This document shows positions 24,982 to 34,014 of a stretch of 64,000 nucleotides of DNA, in pieces. Under the pieces are notes generated by a model. It did no database searches, had not been told where the DNA came from, and saw nothing but the letters and a program-made list of their open reading frames with translations. Within the stretch, counting starts at the first letter, position 1. Every line of letters begins with the position of its first letter. The stretch covers positions 372,001-436,000 of the forward strand of contig NZ_JACSQC010000004.1 of assembly GCF_014836875.1 (NCBI RefSeq). The letters run 5' to 3'. Origin of the DNA: Arthrobacter pullicola. GTDB lineage: Bacteria; Actinomycetota; Actinomycetes; Actinomycetales; Micrococcaceae. The translations under genes and the position numbers were made by a program.

Positions 24982-25748
24982 GCGGGGTAACGCTGCCCCG
25001 CTCCGAACGGCGCGCGGACACCGGGTGGGCAGGACAACGGGTGCCGGAAGCCGGGGCGCTCGTCTCCATGGAAGCAGTCACCCGCAGCGTGCAGCTGCCG
25101 GATGGTGCCCTGTTGACGATTCTGGACGGCGTCGACCTCCGGGTCCACCGCGGTGACCACGTGTCCGTCGTCGGCCGTTCCGGTTCGGGCAAGTCCACGC
25201 TGCTGAATATCCTGGGCATGCTGGACCTGCCCACCACTGGCAGGATGGACTTCGACGGGATTCCCGTCGAGTCCATGAGCGGAAATGCCCGGGCAGTAAA
25301 ACGGGGGAGCTCGGTGGGGTTCATTTTCCAGCAGTTCAATCTGCTGGCCGAACGTACCGCGCTGGAAAATGTGATGACACCGCTGCTTTATGCCAAGGGA
25401 CGCTCCTTCTGGCAGCGGGAGAGGATTGCCGCGGACATGCTGGAGAAGGTTGGCCTGGGCAACCGGCTTAGCGACAAGCCGCAAAAGCTCTCCGGCGGTG
25501 AGCAGCAGCGGGTGGCAATTGCCCGGGCACTGGTGCGCAGGCCGGCGCTGATCCTGGCCGATGAACCCACCGGGGCGCTGGACATCACCACCGGGCAGGC
25601 AGTCATGGCGCTCCTGGCCGATGTTGTGGCCGAATCCGGTGCCGCGCTGGTCACGATTACCCACGATCCGGGCGTGGCTGCGCTCGCTGACCGGCATTAC
25701 CTGCTGGACGGCGGGCACCTTCGTCCCGGGGCGGAGCCCGCGGCATGA
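24978..25748 (+). CDS. ABC transporter ATP-binding protein (MacB/LolD type)
   Basis: A 256-residue ATPase. Walker A is GRSGSGKSTLLNILG, the LolD-type Q-loop is VGFIFQQFNLLAERTALENVMTPL, the signature is LSGGEQQRVAIARAL, and Walker B is LILADEPTGALD. The first about 30 residues are a variable extension and the true start may be the internal ATG at 25070 (MEAVTRSVQLPDG). It pairs with the overlapping FtsX-like permease and the adaptor, forming a tripartite efflux or lipid/peptide export system. Confidence 0.92.
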   Translation: MSGVTLPRSERRADTGWAGQRVPEAGALVSMEAVTRSVQLPDGALLTILDGVDLRVHRGDHVSVVGRSGSGKSTLLNILGMLDLPTTGRMDFDGIPVESMSGNARAVKRGSSVGFIFQQFNLLAERTALENVMTPLLYAKGRSFWQRERIAADMLEKVGLGNRLSDKPQKLSGGEQQRVAIARALVRRPALILADEPTGALDITTGQAVMALLADVVAESGAALVTITHDPGVAALADRHYLLDGGHLRPGAEPAA

Positions 25749-26950
25749 GCCTTTCAGGAATTACGGCCACCCTGGTGGAGGCCTGGACCGAACTGCGGAT
25801 CCACAAGGCCAGGATCCTGTTGGCCCTGGTGGGTGTGGCCCTCTCCGTGGCGGCCTTGACCGCTGTGGTGGGGCTGGCGGATATGGCCAGGGCGGCCATG
25901 GCCCAGGGGTCCGAGTCGCAGGGCGGACGCCCGGCAACCTTGAATGTTTCCGCCTATTCCATGGACGGATCCGAAACTGACGCCGCCGGGCTAAGGGACG
26001 CCTATGTAAATGTTGCGGAACGCTACTCCGTTGAACACTCGTCCTTGTTCCTGCCCACCCAGATTCCCTTCCAGTTCCCCGACGGCGTAGCGCAGACCGA
26101 CGCCCTTGTTGTGGATGCTGACTTCGGCACCATGCGCCGCGTTAATCTGCAGACTGGAACCTGGTTTACGGAGGCGGACACCCAGCGCATGGCACCGGCA
26201 GTGATCGTCAATGAGGCGTTCTACGCCAGGATGGGTTCCCCGGACCTGGCATTGGATCCCGTGGTGGAAATCTGGAACGGCGCTCCGGTGGACGCTGTCA
26301 TCACCGGGGTCCGGGCCAACACCTGGGAGCAGGAAATGCCCGCTGTCTACCTGCTGACCGCGGCGTACGACAGGCTCGGCCTGACAGGAGGGGGCATGGG
26401 CGCTTCGCCGATGCTGGAACTGTGGGTCCCGGAGGAGATTGCGCTTCCGCTGCAGGAAGCCATTACCGCTGACCTCACGGCGCAGTTCCCAAACTTCCAC
26501 GCCAACGTTTACCGGAGCGACTACGCCGCGTGGGGTGACCCGTACGCGGTGATGGAACTTGTTGTCGGCGGAATCGCGGCCATGGTGATGGTCCTGGGAG
26601 CCGTTGGTCTGCTCAACATCTCCATGGTGACTGTGAAGTACCGGGTACGGGAGATCGGTATCCGGCGCAGTTTCGGCGCAACGTCCGGCAGGATTTTCTT
26701 TGGCGTGATGCTGGAATCCGTGGTCGCAACCTTCGCCGCCGGCGTGGTGGGAGTCATGGCCGCTATCGCCCTGGTCAAACTGCCGATTGTGCAGCAGCAG
26801 ATCGCCTCGGGTGTGGCCGAACTGCCGCCGTTCCCCATCGAAGCGGCCCTGCTCGGACTGGGGGCGGCAACCGCCGTCGGCACGCTCGCCGGACTGATTC
26901 CGGCACTCGTTGCCGTCCGCGTGAAGGTCATTGACGCCATCCGCTACTAG
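25745..26950 (+). CDS. MacB/FtsX-type ABC permease
   Basis: A 401-residue permease of the type VII ABC fold. One N-terminal membrane helix (ARILLALVGVALSVAALTAVVGLADMA) is followed by a large extracytoplasmic MacB_PCD domain (about residues 50-270). Three C-terminal helices form the FtsX domain (ELVVGGIAAMVMVLGAVGLLNISMVTVKYRVREIGIRRSFGAT ...). These act mechanically on extracellular substrates rather than forming a classic pore. The start overlaps the ATPase stop by 4 nt. The gene ends 12 nt from a convergent lipoprotein gene. Confidence 0.9.
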   Translation: MSLSGITATLVEAWTELRIHKARILLALVGVALSVAALTAVVGLADMARAAMAQGSESQGGRPATLNVSAYSMDGSETDAAGLRDAYVNVAERYSVEHSSLFLPTQIPFQFPDGVAQTDALVVDADFGTMRRVNLQTGTWFTEADTQRMAPAVIVNEAFYARMGSPDLALDPVVEIWNGAPVDAVITGVRANTWEQEMPAVYLLTAAYDRLGLTGGGMGASPMLELWVPEEIALPLQEAITADLTAQFPNFHANVYRSDYAAWGDPYAVMELVVGGIAAMVMVLGAVGLLNISMVTVKYRVREIGIRRSFGATSGRIFFGVMLESVVATFAAGVVGVMAAIALVKLPIVQQQIASGVAELPPFPIEAALLGLGAATAVGTLAGLIPALVAVRVKVIDAIRY

Positions 26951-26962
26951 CCGGACACGGCC

Positions 26963-27379
26963 CTAGCACCCGAGTTCGGATTCCAGGCCGTCCCGGGCGT
27001 TGCGGATCTGCTCGATATCGTCGGACAGCGAGGCCGCTGCCTGGGGCACTGTCATGGACTCATCGATGTTCGCGACGGCGTCGTCGAAGTTCGTCCAGGC
27101 ATCGTCGAGGGCGGTCCGGCGGTCCTCGGCCACCGATTCCAGGGCAGGCCCCAGGTCCTGGTAAGCGTTTTCGATGGTGTCGCGCTCGGCCTGGATCTCC
27201 TCGATGGTGGAGGACGAGTCGATCGAGGCGCGGGCATCGGAGACAGCGCCGGAAAACTCTGCGTAGGCGTCGCAGGCCGACTGGGTGTTCTCCGCGGGGG
27301 TCTCGCTCCCGCTGCAGGCCGCTGCCGAGAGGGCGGCAGCGGCGAAAATGACGGTAAGGGCGAGTCGGCTGCCGGACAT
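26963..27379 (-). CDS. Small lipoprotein with helical domain, unknown function
   Basis: A 138-residue secreted lipoprotein. The signal MSGSRLALTVIFAAAALSAAACSGSE has a lipobox with Cys22. The mature part is Ala/Asp/Glu-rich and predicted helical (TIEEIQAERDTIENAYQDLGPALESV, then DDIEQIRNARDGLESELGC). One cysteine in the early mature part (SACDAY) and one at the very C-terminus could pair. The ATG at 27379 follows CCAGGAGGCACC. No family is recognised; similar acidic helical lipoproteins are common in Arthrobacter. Confidence 0.75.
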   Translation of the reverse strand: MSGSRLALTVIFAAAALSAAACSGSETPAENTQSACDAYAEFSGAVSDARASIDSSSTIEEIQAERDTIENAYQDLGPALESVAEDRRTALDDAWTNFDDAVANIDESMTVPQAAASLSDDIEQIRNARDGLESELGC

Positions 27380-27534
27380 GGGTGCCTCCTGGGGAACCGC
27401 GGATTTCAGCTGGGCGCGGCGCTGCAGGAACCGTACGCCGGAACTACATTCTCCGTAACACCGGAGGGAAGTGGAAGGCAGCAGCCACGGTGCCGCGGAA
27501 TCTGCGCTGAAAAAGGCCTGCACTGAAAAGCCCA

Positions 27535-27583
27535 CAAAAAAGCCAGGCCCTGACTTCCCCCTGGGGGAAGTCACGGCCTGGCC
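27535..27583 (-). terminator. Intrinsic terminator after tRNA-Arg
   Basis: A long hairpin with outer arms GGCCAGGCC/GGCCTGGC and inner arms TGACTTCCCC/GGGGAAGTCA, followed on the minus strand by TTTTTTTG. It lies 13 nt downstream of the tRNA gene. Confidence 0.85.
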
Positions 27584-27595
27584 GTTTCACATGCG

Positions 27596-27668
27596 TGCCC
27601 TCGATAGGATTCGAACCTACGGCCTGTTGCTCCGGAGGCAACCGCTCTATCCCCTGAGCTACGAGGGC
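27596..27668 (-). tRNA. tRNA-Arg (anticodon CCG)
   Basis: A 73-nt cloverleaf without encoded CCA. The acceptor stem is GCCCTCG/CGAGGGC with discriminator A. The D-arm begins AGCTCAGGGGATAGAGC. The anticodon stem GTTGC/GCAAC holds loop CTCCGGA, anticodon CCG. The T-arm contains GGTTCGAATCC. Confidence 0.96.
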
Positions 27669-27796
27669 GGGACACCGGTGAGAATGATCAAAATCTCGAT
27701 TGATTGTTGATCGCATCGAACCGGTATGTCCTGCAGGGACTAAAGAAGCTTAGCAGGTCCGGGGCGGTGCCCGGAAACCCGGACGGAGGCATGCGC

Positions 27797-29332
27797 TTAA
27801 TAGCCCAGGAACGGGTCGGTATGGATACGCCGGATGCCCGCCCTGCGGGCTTCCCGCCGGGTGAAGGAGACCGCCGACGGTGATCCGGCCACGAACGCCG
27901 ACCGCTCGGCTGCATCCGGCACGGCCTCCAGCAGCCGCGCCGCGTCCGGGAGGCCGGGGCCGAGCCAGGTCCATCCCGGCAGCTGGGGGTCGGCTGGCGT
28001 GCATGCGAAGAGCTGCACGCCCAGATCCGCCAGTTCGTGTGCGTAGGCCAGCTCCTGCGGCGAGGAGGCGGCGTAGATCAGCACGATGTCCCGGCCGTGC
28101 ATCCCTCCGGTGTGGTTGGTGCCGAGGGACCGCAGCTGGCCGGCGAAGGGCGTGATCCCGATTCCCGAGGCCACCATCAGGATTTTCCGGGACACATCGC
28201 GGGGGAGCTGAAAATCGCCGCCCACTGTCGTGGCAGTGATCCGGGTCCCCGGCTTCGCGCCCAGCAGCTTTGTCTTGAAGGAGCTTCCGGGTGAGGCAAC
28301 CCGCATGGCCACGGACACCGTGCCCGCATCCGCCGGGTCCGAGGTGATGCTGAAGATCCGCCGCAGGCCCCGTCCATCCGGGTTCGGATGGGGCAGGCTT
28401 AGTTCCAGATACTGACCGGCCCGGTAACGCAGGGGACGTTCCGGAACGAACACCAGTTCCCGCGACGTCGGGGTCAGTTCACGGGTTTCGCGCAGGCGCA
28501 GGCTGATGCCGCCGCGCTGGCCGGCTGCGAAGGCCAGCAGGTTTCCGATCAGCAGCGCCAGCTCGGGGGACATAAAGACCGGTCCCACGGAGAGTGGGGT
28601 GGTGAACAGGACTCCGACGACGGCGGCCTCAGCGAGCCGCTGCCAGCGCAGGGGCGGCAGGGTCAGCGGCTCCGACAGCATGAAGCCGGCGAAGAAGATG
28701 ATGGGGTAGGAAGTAAAGGCGGTGGCCAGCCCTTCCAGGGCCGGCTCGCCCGAAACGGTGAAGCGGAGAACCACAATCCCGACTGTGACGAGGACAAATA
28801 CTCCGGCCATCGGCAGCAGCCGGCTCCGGTAGAGCACCAGGAACGCGGCGGGCAGCACCACGATGAGCATCAGGGGAGCGGCGGCCCACCAGACCGGCGT
28901 GTTGAGCCCGGTCAGGCCAATCACGACGGCGCCGAGAGCCGCCGGATTAAAGATGTGCCGGCGGCGCCAGACGAGGAGGTACTTCGATGCCGTGGCCGCG
29001 AACGCAGCCAGGGCAATAGTGCCGAGCTCGGGACCGCTGGTGGTCGGCCAGAAGAGGAAAAACAGCAGCAGCCCAGTGATCAGCGCCGAGTCGGTCTGCG
29101 GGAAGGTGCGGAAGAGCAGCCCCATGACGCGGCTGGCAACCAGCGTTGAAATGATGGCGGTGGCAAGAGTTGCACCCAGTTCTGCCGGTGTATAGAAAAG
29201 TGCGCCGGTCAGGGAAAGCACGAATGACCAGGCCGCCATGGCCAGCAGCAGCACCACGAGCATCCGGTACATGCTCGTTTTGCCGAGCAGGCGCTGCAGC
29301 CGTGCGGTGGGGGGACTCAGGGATACGGTCAT
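27797..29332 (-). CDS. RnfD/NqrB-like membrane domain fused to FAD/NAD(P) ferredoxin-reductase module
   Basis: A 511-residue fusion. Residues about 20-265 contain some eight hydrophobic helices with the RnfD/NqrB-like element FNPAALGAVVIGLTGLN. Residues about 275-511 are a ferredoxin-NADP reductase-like module: flavin site RAGQYLELSLP and RRIFSITSDP, NAD(P) site VASGIGITPFAGQLRSL, and C-terminal FVAGSP followed by DPFLGY. It should take electrons from NAD(P)H in the cytoplasm and pass them across the membrane. An SGAT flavinylation motif is not apparent in the membrane half. ApbE overlaps its start by 4 nt, and an FMN-binding lipoprotein precedes, together forming a flavin electron-transfer operon. 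Confidence 0.85.
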   Translation of the reverse strand: MTVSLSPPTARLQRLLGKTSMYRMLVVLLLAMAAWSFVLSLTGALFYTPAELGATLATAIISTLVASRVMGLLFRTFPQTDSALITGLLLFFLFWPTTSGPELGTIALAAFAATASKYLLVWRRRHIFNPAALGAVVIGLTGLNTPVWWAAAPLMLIVVLPAAFLVLYRSRLLPMAGVFVLVTVGIVVLRFTVSGEPALEGLATAFTSYPIIFFAGFMLSEPLTLPPLRWQRLAEAAVVGVLFTTPLSVGPVFMSPELALLIGNLLAFAAGQRGGISLRLRETRELTPTSRELVFVPERPLRYRAGQYLELSLPHPNPDGRGLRRIFSITSDPADAGTVSVAMRVASPGSSFKTKLLGAKPGTRITATTVGGDFQLPRDVSRKILMVASGIGITPFAGQLRSLGTNHTGGMHGRDIVLIYAASSPQELAYAHELADLGVQLFACTPADPQLPGWTWLGPGLPDAARLLEAVPDAAERSAFVAGSPSAVSFTRREARRAGIRRIHTDPFLGY

Positions 29333-30204
29333 GAAAAGAGGACTCCAGCCATAGCGTTGGAAAACTGTGCCCTGCCGTCGGAGAACATCCGGATGTACTC
29401 GAAGCTGAACTCGGCAGCGAGCAGGGCGGGATCGGTGATGAACAGTGCGGTTGCCAGGCCATCGGCGGTCATCGCGTCGGCGGCGAGGACCCAGGTGGCG
29501 GCTACGGCGTCCACCGGGCGGCCGGTGGACGCGTCGAGGACGTGGTGCAGGCCTTCGCCCCAGTTCCGGCGGTTGGCTGCGGAGGCGCAGAGTGCGCGGT
29601 CCTGAAGGTCAAGAACGCCGACCGCGGCGGCGGGGTCGAAGGGGTGTTCCAGAGCAACCCGGAGGCTCCGGGGCCCGGAATGCCGCATGTCGGAACCGGC
29701 GTCAACCACTACGGCAGCATATCCGCGTGCGGTGAGCAGCTCCCAGACGAGGTCCACCAGCTGGCCCTTTCCGGCGGCACCCACATCCACGGTGGCGGGC
29801 TGTGCCAGGGTCAGGGCCACGGCATCCGGCGGTCCCTGGCGCTGCCATGAAGCGGTGGACGTCCAGTCCGGCGCCGCAGCCGGAGGACCCTGGGGACGCA
29901 GCGGGTAGCCGGGTCCGTAGCCCAGCTGCTCCAGTGATCCGCCGACCAGCGGGTTCAGCCTGCCCTGCGTCAGCTTTTCCAAGCTGTCGAACAGGCTGAA
30001 CAGGGGTGCCGTGTAACCCGGGAGGAGGCCGGTGCCGCCGGTGTGGCCGAGCGCGGACACCACGGAGTCCGGGCGAAAGCGGGACAGCGCGGCGTCATAC
30101 TGATCCACGAGCGCGCGGACCTCACTGCGGGCAGCAGCGTCCAGCGGCACCTCGGTGGTGATGTGCCATTGCGTGCCGATCGCCTCGAACGCGAAGGACT
30201 CCAT
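29329..30204 (-). CDS. apbE: FAD:protein FMN transferase (ApbE)
   Basis: A 291-residue flavin transferase that attaches FMN covalently to Thr/Ser of FMN-binding domains, using FAD and Mg2+. It shows FEAIGTQWHITTEVPLD near the N-terminus, FRPDSVVSAL, the conserved VDVGAAGKGQLVDLV, VDAGSDMRHSG and the metal-binding C-terminal AADAMTADGLATALF. No signal peptide is obvious, so the site of action (cytoplasm or outside) is uncertain. The start at 30204 (MESFAFEAIG) lies 13 nt after the FMN-binding lipoprotein stop, and its stop overlaps the reductase gene. Confidence 0.92.
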   Translation of the reverse strand: MESFAFEAIGTQWHITTEVPLDAAARSEVRALVDQYDAALSRFRPDSVVSALGHTGGTGLLPGYTAPLFSLFDSLEKLTQGRLNPLVGGSLEQLGYGPGYPLRPQGPPAAAPDWTSTASWQRQGPPDAVALTLAQPATVDVGAAGKGQLVDLVWELLTARGYAAVVVDAGSDMRHSGPRSLRVALEHPFDPAAAVGVLDLQDRALCASAANRRNWGEGLHHVLDASTGRPVDAVAATWVLAADAMTADGLATALFITDPALLAAEFSFEYIRMFSDGRAQFSNAMAGVLFS

Positions 30205-30217
30205 TGCCGCGGATCCC

Positions 30218-30694
30218 CTAGCTGGCCGCCTCGCCCTTGACCATCTCCAGGGCCTTGTTGAAGCCCTGGCTGGTGAGGGAGGAGCCGGCCACCTTGCCGA
30301 CATCCAGACTGTCCAGCGGCTTGCCGACGACCTGCTCCTGGATACCGTCGGTGAACTCCGCCTGATAGCGCTTCGACGTCGGGTTGTTGCCCGACGGCGT
30401 TACCTCCAGGGCGGTCACGGTGCCGCCGGAGAGCGTCACCTTCACAGTGACTTCCTCCTGCTGGTTCGACGGCGGGATATAGGTTCCGGTTCCCGTGTAC
30501 TCGCCGTCCGCGTAGGTGCCGGTTCCTGCAGCCGCTCCGGACTCCAGCGGGGCCGATGCGGGGGAGGAGGCCGGAGTGGAGGAGGGCGTGCCGGCCGGGT
30601 TGTCGGCGGCTCCATCAGACCCGCAGCCCGCTGTCCCCAGGAGTGTCAGCCCTGCAACGACGGTCAGGATGGGCTTCTTGGCCTGCGGTTTCAC
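30218..30694 (-). CDS. FMN-binding domain lipoprotein
   Basis: A 158-residue extracytoplasmic lipoprotein (MKPQAKKPILTVVAGLTLLGTAGC, Cys24). After a Ser/Pro/Ala-rich linker comes one FMN-binding (NqrC/RnfG-like) domain with TYADGEYTGTGTYIPP, VKVTLSGGTVTALEVTP and the flavinylation region DVGKVAGSSLTSQGFNKAL. The motif reads AGSS instead of the common SGA(T/S), making Ser the likely acceptor of FMN. It is first in an operon with ApbE and the membrane reductase, and would be its terminal extracellular electron carrier. Confidence 0.88.
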   Translation of the reverse strand: MKPQAKKPILTVVAGLTLLGTAGCGSDGAADNPAGTPSSTPASSPASAPLESGAAAGTGTYADGEYTGTGTYIPPSNQQEEVTVKVTLSGGTVTALEVTPSGNNPTSKRYQAEFTDGIQEQVVGKPLDSLDVGKVAGSSLTSQGFNKALEMVKGEAAS

Positions 30695-30914
30695 GGGTTT
30701 CTCCTTGGTCTTTGGCGGAACGTCCTGGGCGCATCCGGCCGCGGCGGCGGCCGGTCGGCCACGCGGGACGGAAAATGAGCTCCCTCTTTATTACAGCGCA
30801 TGAACCCTGCAGGTTTCCTCCGGGCACCGGGAGCCCCCCGGCAGGACAAGACCCTGCGGCGGAGCCAAACGGGAGGAATAAAGGCGCGGTGCCTGTCCCC
30901 GCTATGCTTAACCA

Positions 30915-32564
30915 GTGACTCCTGAAGAACTCTCCTCCGCCGTAACTGCCTGCCTCAAAGACGCCATCGATGAGGGTGATTTCAGCATTGAGCTGCCCTC
31001 CGAGGTCCGCGTGGAGCGGCCGAAGAACCGGGAGCACGGCGACTGGGCCACAAATATTGCCCTCCAGCTTTCGAAGCAGGCCGGCATGAACCCCCGCCAG
31101 TTCGCGGAAATTCTGTCCTCCCGGCTGGAGAAAATCGATGGTGTGGCCAAGGTCGATATTGCCGGTCCCGGGTTCCTGAACATCACTCTCGACGCCGCTG
31201 CTGCCGGTGAACTGGCGAAGGCGATCGTGGAATCAGGCCCCGCCTACGGCCGCTCCGATGCGCTGTCCGGCACCCGGATCAACCTCGAGTTCGTTTCTGC
31301 GAACCCCACCGGTCCGATTCACCTCGGCGGTACCCGCTGGGCCGCCGTCGGCGACGCGCTGGCCCGGATCTTCGAATCCCAGGGAGCGGACGTCACCCGG
31401 GAGTACTACTTCAATGACCACGGAGCGCAGATCGACCGTTTTGCCCGGTCCCTGCTCGCCTCCGCCAAGGGCGAACCCGCCCCGGAAGACGGTTACGCCG
31501 GTGCCTACATCGAGGACATCGCCGCACGCGTCCTCGCGGCGGAGCCGAACATCATGGAACTTCCTGAGGCAGAGGCCCAGGAGCGTTTCCGGGCCATCGG
31601 CGTGGATCTTATGTTCGGTGACATCAAGGAATCGCTGCACAACTTCGGGGTCGACTTCGACGTCTACTTCCACGAGGATTCCCTCCATGAGGACGGCCAT
31701 GTGGAGAAGCTGCTGGAGCAGCTCAAGGGCTCCAAGAACCTGTACGAGAAGGACGGAGCCTGGTGGCTGAACTCCACGGAGTTCGGGGACGACAAGGACC
31801 GCGTGGTCATCAAGTCCGACGGCAACGCCGCCTACATTGCCGGCGACATCGCCTACATCCAGAACAAGCGCGAGCGCGGCTTCGACCTGAACATCTACAT
31901 GCTGGGAGCGGACCACCACGGTTACGTTGCGCGCCTGAAGGCCGCCGCCGCAGCCTTGGGGCATGACCCGGAGTGCGTCGAAGTACTCATTGGCCAGATG
32001 GTGAACCTGGTCAAGGACGGCAAGCCGGTCCGGATGTCCAAGCGCGCCGGCACCGTGGTCACGCTCGAGGACCTGGTCGACGCCGTTGGTGTGGACGCCG
32101 CCCGCTACACGCTGGCCCGCTTCTCCGCCGACTCGAACATCGACGTCGACCTGGACCTGCTGACCAAGCGCAGCAACGAGAACCCGGTGTTCTACGTCCA
32201 GTACGCCCACGCCCGGACCTACGCCCTGGCCCGCAACGCCGAAGCCGCCGGAGTGGACGACTCCGCGTTTGATGCCGCGCTGCTTACGCACCCCACTGAA
32301 AGTGCGCTGCTGGCAGCTCTCGGCCAGTACCCGGGGGTGGTGGCCCAGGCCAGCACCTTCCGCGAACCCCACCGTGTGGCCCGCCACCTGGAAGTCATCG
32401 CCGGCACCTACCACCGCTGGTATGACGCCTGCCGGATCGCCCCGCAGCACGGCGAGGAGATCACCGATGTCAACCGCACCCGGCTGTGGCTGAACACTGC
32501 GGCACGCCAGGTCCTGGCCAATGGGCTGGACCTGCTCGGTGTCTCCGCTCCGGAACGGATGTAG
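30915..32564 (+). CDS. argS: Arginyl-tRNA synthetase
   Basis: A 549-residue class I synthetase. The N-terminal additional domain is followed by [27 protein letters not shown], where HLGG stands for the HIGH motif. A KMSKS-like [18 protein letters not shown] follows, then the DALR anticodon-binding domain with [25 protein letters not shown]. The GTG start lies in a region with no strong Shine-Dalgarno. lysA starts 6 nt after the stop. The argS-lysA-hom-thrCB-rho order is typical of actinobacteria. Confidence 0.97.
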   Translation: MTPEELSSAVTACLKDAIDEGDFSIELPSEVRVERPKNREHGDWATNIALQLSKQAGMNPRQFAEILSSRLEKIDGVAKVDIAGPGFLNITLDAAAAGELAKAIVESGPAYGRSDALSGTRINLEFVSANPTGPIHLGGTRWAAVGDALARIFESQGADVTREYYFNDHGAQIDRFARSLLASAKGEPAPEDGYAGAYIEDIAARVLAAEPNIMELPEAEAQERFRAIGVDLMFGDIKESLHNFGVDFDVYFHEDSLHEDGHVEKLLEQLKGSKNLYEKDGAWWLNSTEFGDDKDRVVIKSDGNAAYIAGDIAYIQNKRERGFDLNIYMLGADHHGYVARLKAAAAALGHDPECVEVLIGQMVNLVKDGKPVRMSKRAGTVVTLEDLVDAVGVDAARYTLARFSADSNIDVDLDLLTKRSNENPVFYVQYAHARTYALARNAEAAGVDDSAFDAALLTHPTESALLAALGQYPGVVAQASTFREPHRVARHLEVIAGTYHRWYDACRIAPQHGEEITDVNRTRLWLNTAARQVLANGLDLLGVSAPERM

Positions 32565-32570
32565 GCAGCC

Positions 32571-34001
32571 ATGACCGCATCTAAGCTGGCACCCGCGTGG
32601 CTGAGCTTCCCCGGGGACGCGAACGCACTGTCCGAAGACATCTGGGCGCGCGATGTGAGCCGCAGTGCCAACGGGGAACTGGAAATTTCCGGTATTCCGG
32701 TCTCGGCCCTGGCCGAGGAATTCGGTACGCCGCTGTTCGTGGTTTCCGAGGCCGACTTCCGCGCCCGTGCCCGGGACTTCAAGGACTCCTTTGACGAGGC
32801 ATTCGCCGAATTGTGCGGGGGAGTGGACGTCTATTACGCAGGCAAGTCCTTCCTCTGCACCGAAATTGCCCGCTGGGTAGCGGACGAGGGCCTGCGCCTG
32901 GACACCTGTTCCGGCGGGGAACTGGCCGTGGCGAAGCGGGCGGGCATTCCCGGCGCCCATCTGGGCCTGCACGGGAACAACAAGTCGGATGCCGAACTGA
33001 ACCGCGCCCTGGAGATGGAACTGGGCCGGATCGTCGTCGACTCACTTCCGGAACTGGACCGGCTGGGTGCCATCGCCCAGGACCGCGGCGTCCGTGCCAA
33101 CGTGATGCTCCGCCTGACTCCCGGTGTCCATGCGCACACCCACGAGTTCATTGCCACGGCGCATGAGGACCAGAAATTCGGTCTGTCCATGGCACCGGAC
33201 CCGGAAACCGGAACCTCGCCCGCAGCAGCCGCTGTCGCCGCGGCGCTGGCGAACCCGGGAATCCAGCTGCTCGGACTGCACAGCCACATCGGCTCGCAGA
33301 TCTTCGATCCGGCCGGCTTTGAACTGGCCGCCCGCCGCCTGCTGGCCTTTATGGCGGAGATCAAGCAGGCGCACGGCGTCGAACTTCCCGAGCTTGACCT
33401 GGGCGGCGGCTACGGCATCGCCTACACCGAAGCCGACAGCCCGCGTCCCGCGGCGGAAATCGCCCGGGCCATGGCTGCCGTGGTCGGAGCCACCTGCGCC
33501 GAACTGGAGCTGGCGGTCCCGCGGATCTCCATCGAACCCGGCCGTGCCATCGTCGGTCCGACCACCTTCACGCTCTACAGGACGGGAACCATCAAAACCG
33601 TCCGCGTTGACACCCCCGGCGGCGGCAGCGCCCCGCGCCGCTACGTTTCAGTCGACGGCGGGATGAGCGACAATGCCCGGCCGGTCCTGTACGACGCCGA
33701 CTACTCCGCCGTGCTGGCCTCACGCGCCTCGAATCATGACGCGGTTATGTCGCGCGTGGTTGGCAAACACTGCGAGAGCGGGGACATAGTAGTCAGGGAT
33801 GTTTACCTGCCCTCGGATGTAGACCACGGGGACCTGCTGGCCGTTCCCGGTACGGGTGCCTACTGCTGGGCGCTCTCCAGCAACTACAACTACATTGCCC
33901 GCCCGCCCGTCGTCGCTGTCCGCGATGGTGCTGCGCGGCTGATCATCCGCGGCGAAACCGAAGACGACCTGCTGGCGCGGGACGTCTCAGAACCGGCATA
34001 G
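32571..34001 (+). CDS. lysA: Diaminopimelate decarboxylase
   Basis: A 476-residue fold-III PLP enzyme for the last step of lysine biosynthesis. The PLP lysine is in GVDVYYAGKSFLCTEIARWV. The phosphate-binding segments are LGLHSHIGSQIFD and LDLGGGYGIAY. The catalytic cysteine region is GKHCESGDIVVRDVYLP. It ends 13 nt before hom, with GGAGAAGG between. Likely co-transcribed with argS and the threonine genes. Confidence 0.96.
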   Translation: MTASKLAPAWLSFPGDANALSEDIWARDVSRSANGELEISGIPVSALAEEFGTPLFVVSEADFRARARDFKDSFDEAFAELCGGVDVYYAGKSFLCTEIARWVADEGLRLDTCSGGELAVAKRAGIPGAHLGLHGNNKSDAELNRALEMELGRIVVDSLPELDRLGAIAQDRGVRANVMLRLTPGVHAHTHEFIATAHEDQKFGLSMAPDPETGTSPAAAAVAAALANPGIQLLGLHSHIGSQIFDPAGFELAARRLLAFMAEIKQAHGVELPELDLGGGYGIAYTEADSPRPAAEIARAMAAVVGATCAELELAVPRISIEPGRAIVGPTTFTLYRTGTIKTVRVDTPGGGSAPRRYVSVDGGMSDNARPVLYDADYSAVLASRASNHDAVMSRVVGKHCESGDIVVRDVYLPSDVDHGDLLAVPGTGAYCWALSSNYNYIARPPVVAVRDGAARLIIRGETEDDLLARDVSEPA

Positions 34002-34014
34002 GAGAAGGCACGAA

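Noticed and set aside
27596-27668. tRNA-Arg as an integration site for a mobile element
   Set aside because: No integrase, no duplicated tRNA 3' end and no foreign-looking cargo on either side.
31233-32972. Open frame of 579 codons antisense to argS and lysA
   Set aside because: Shadow of conserved genes; no start signal or recognisable motif.
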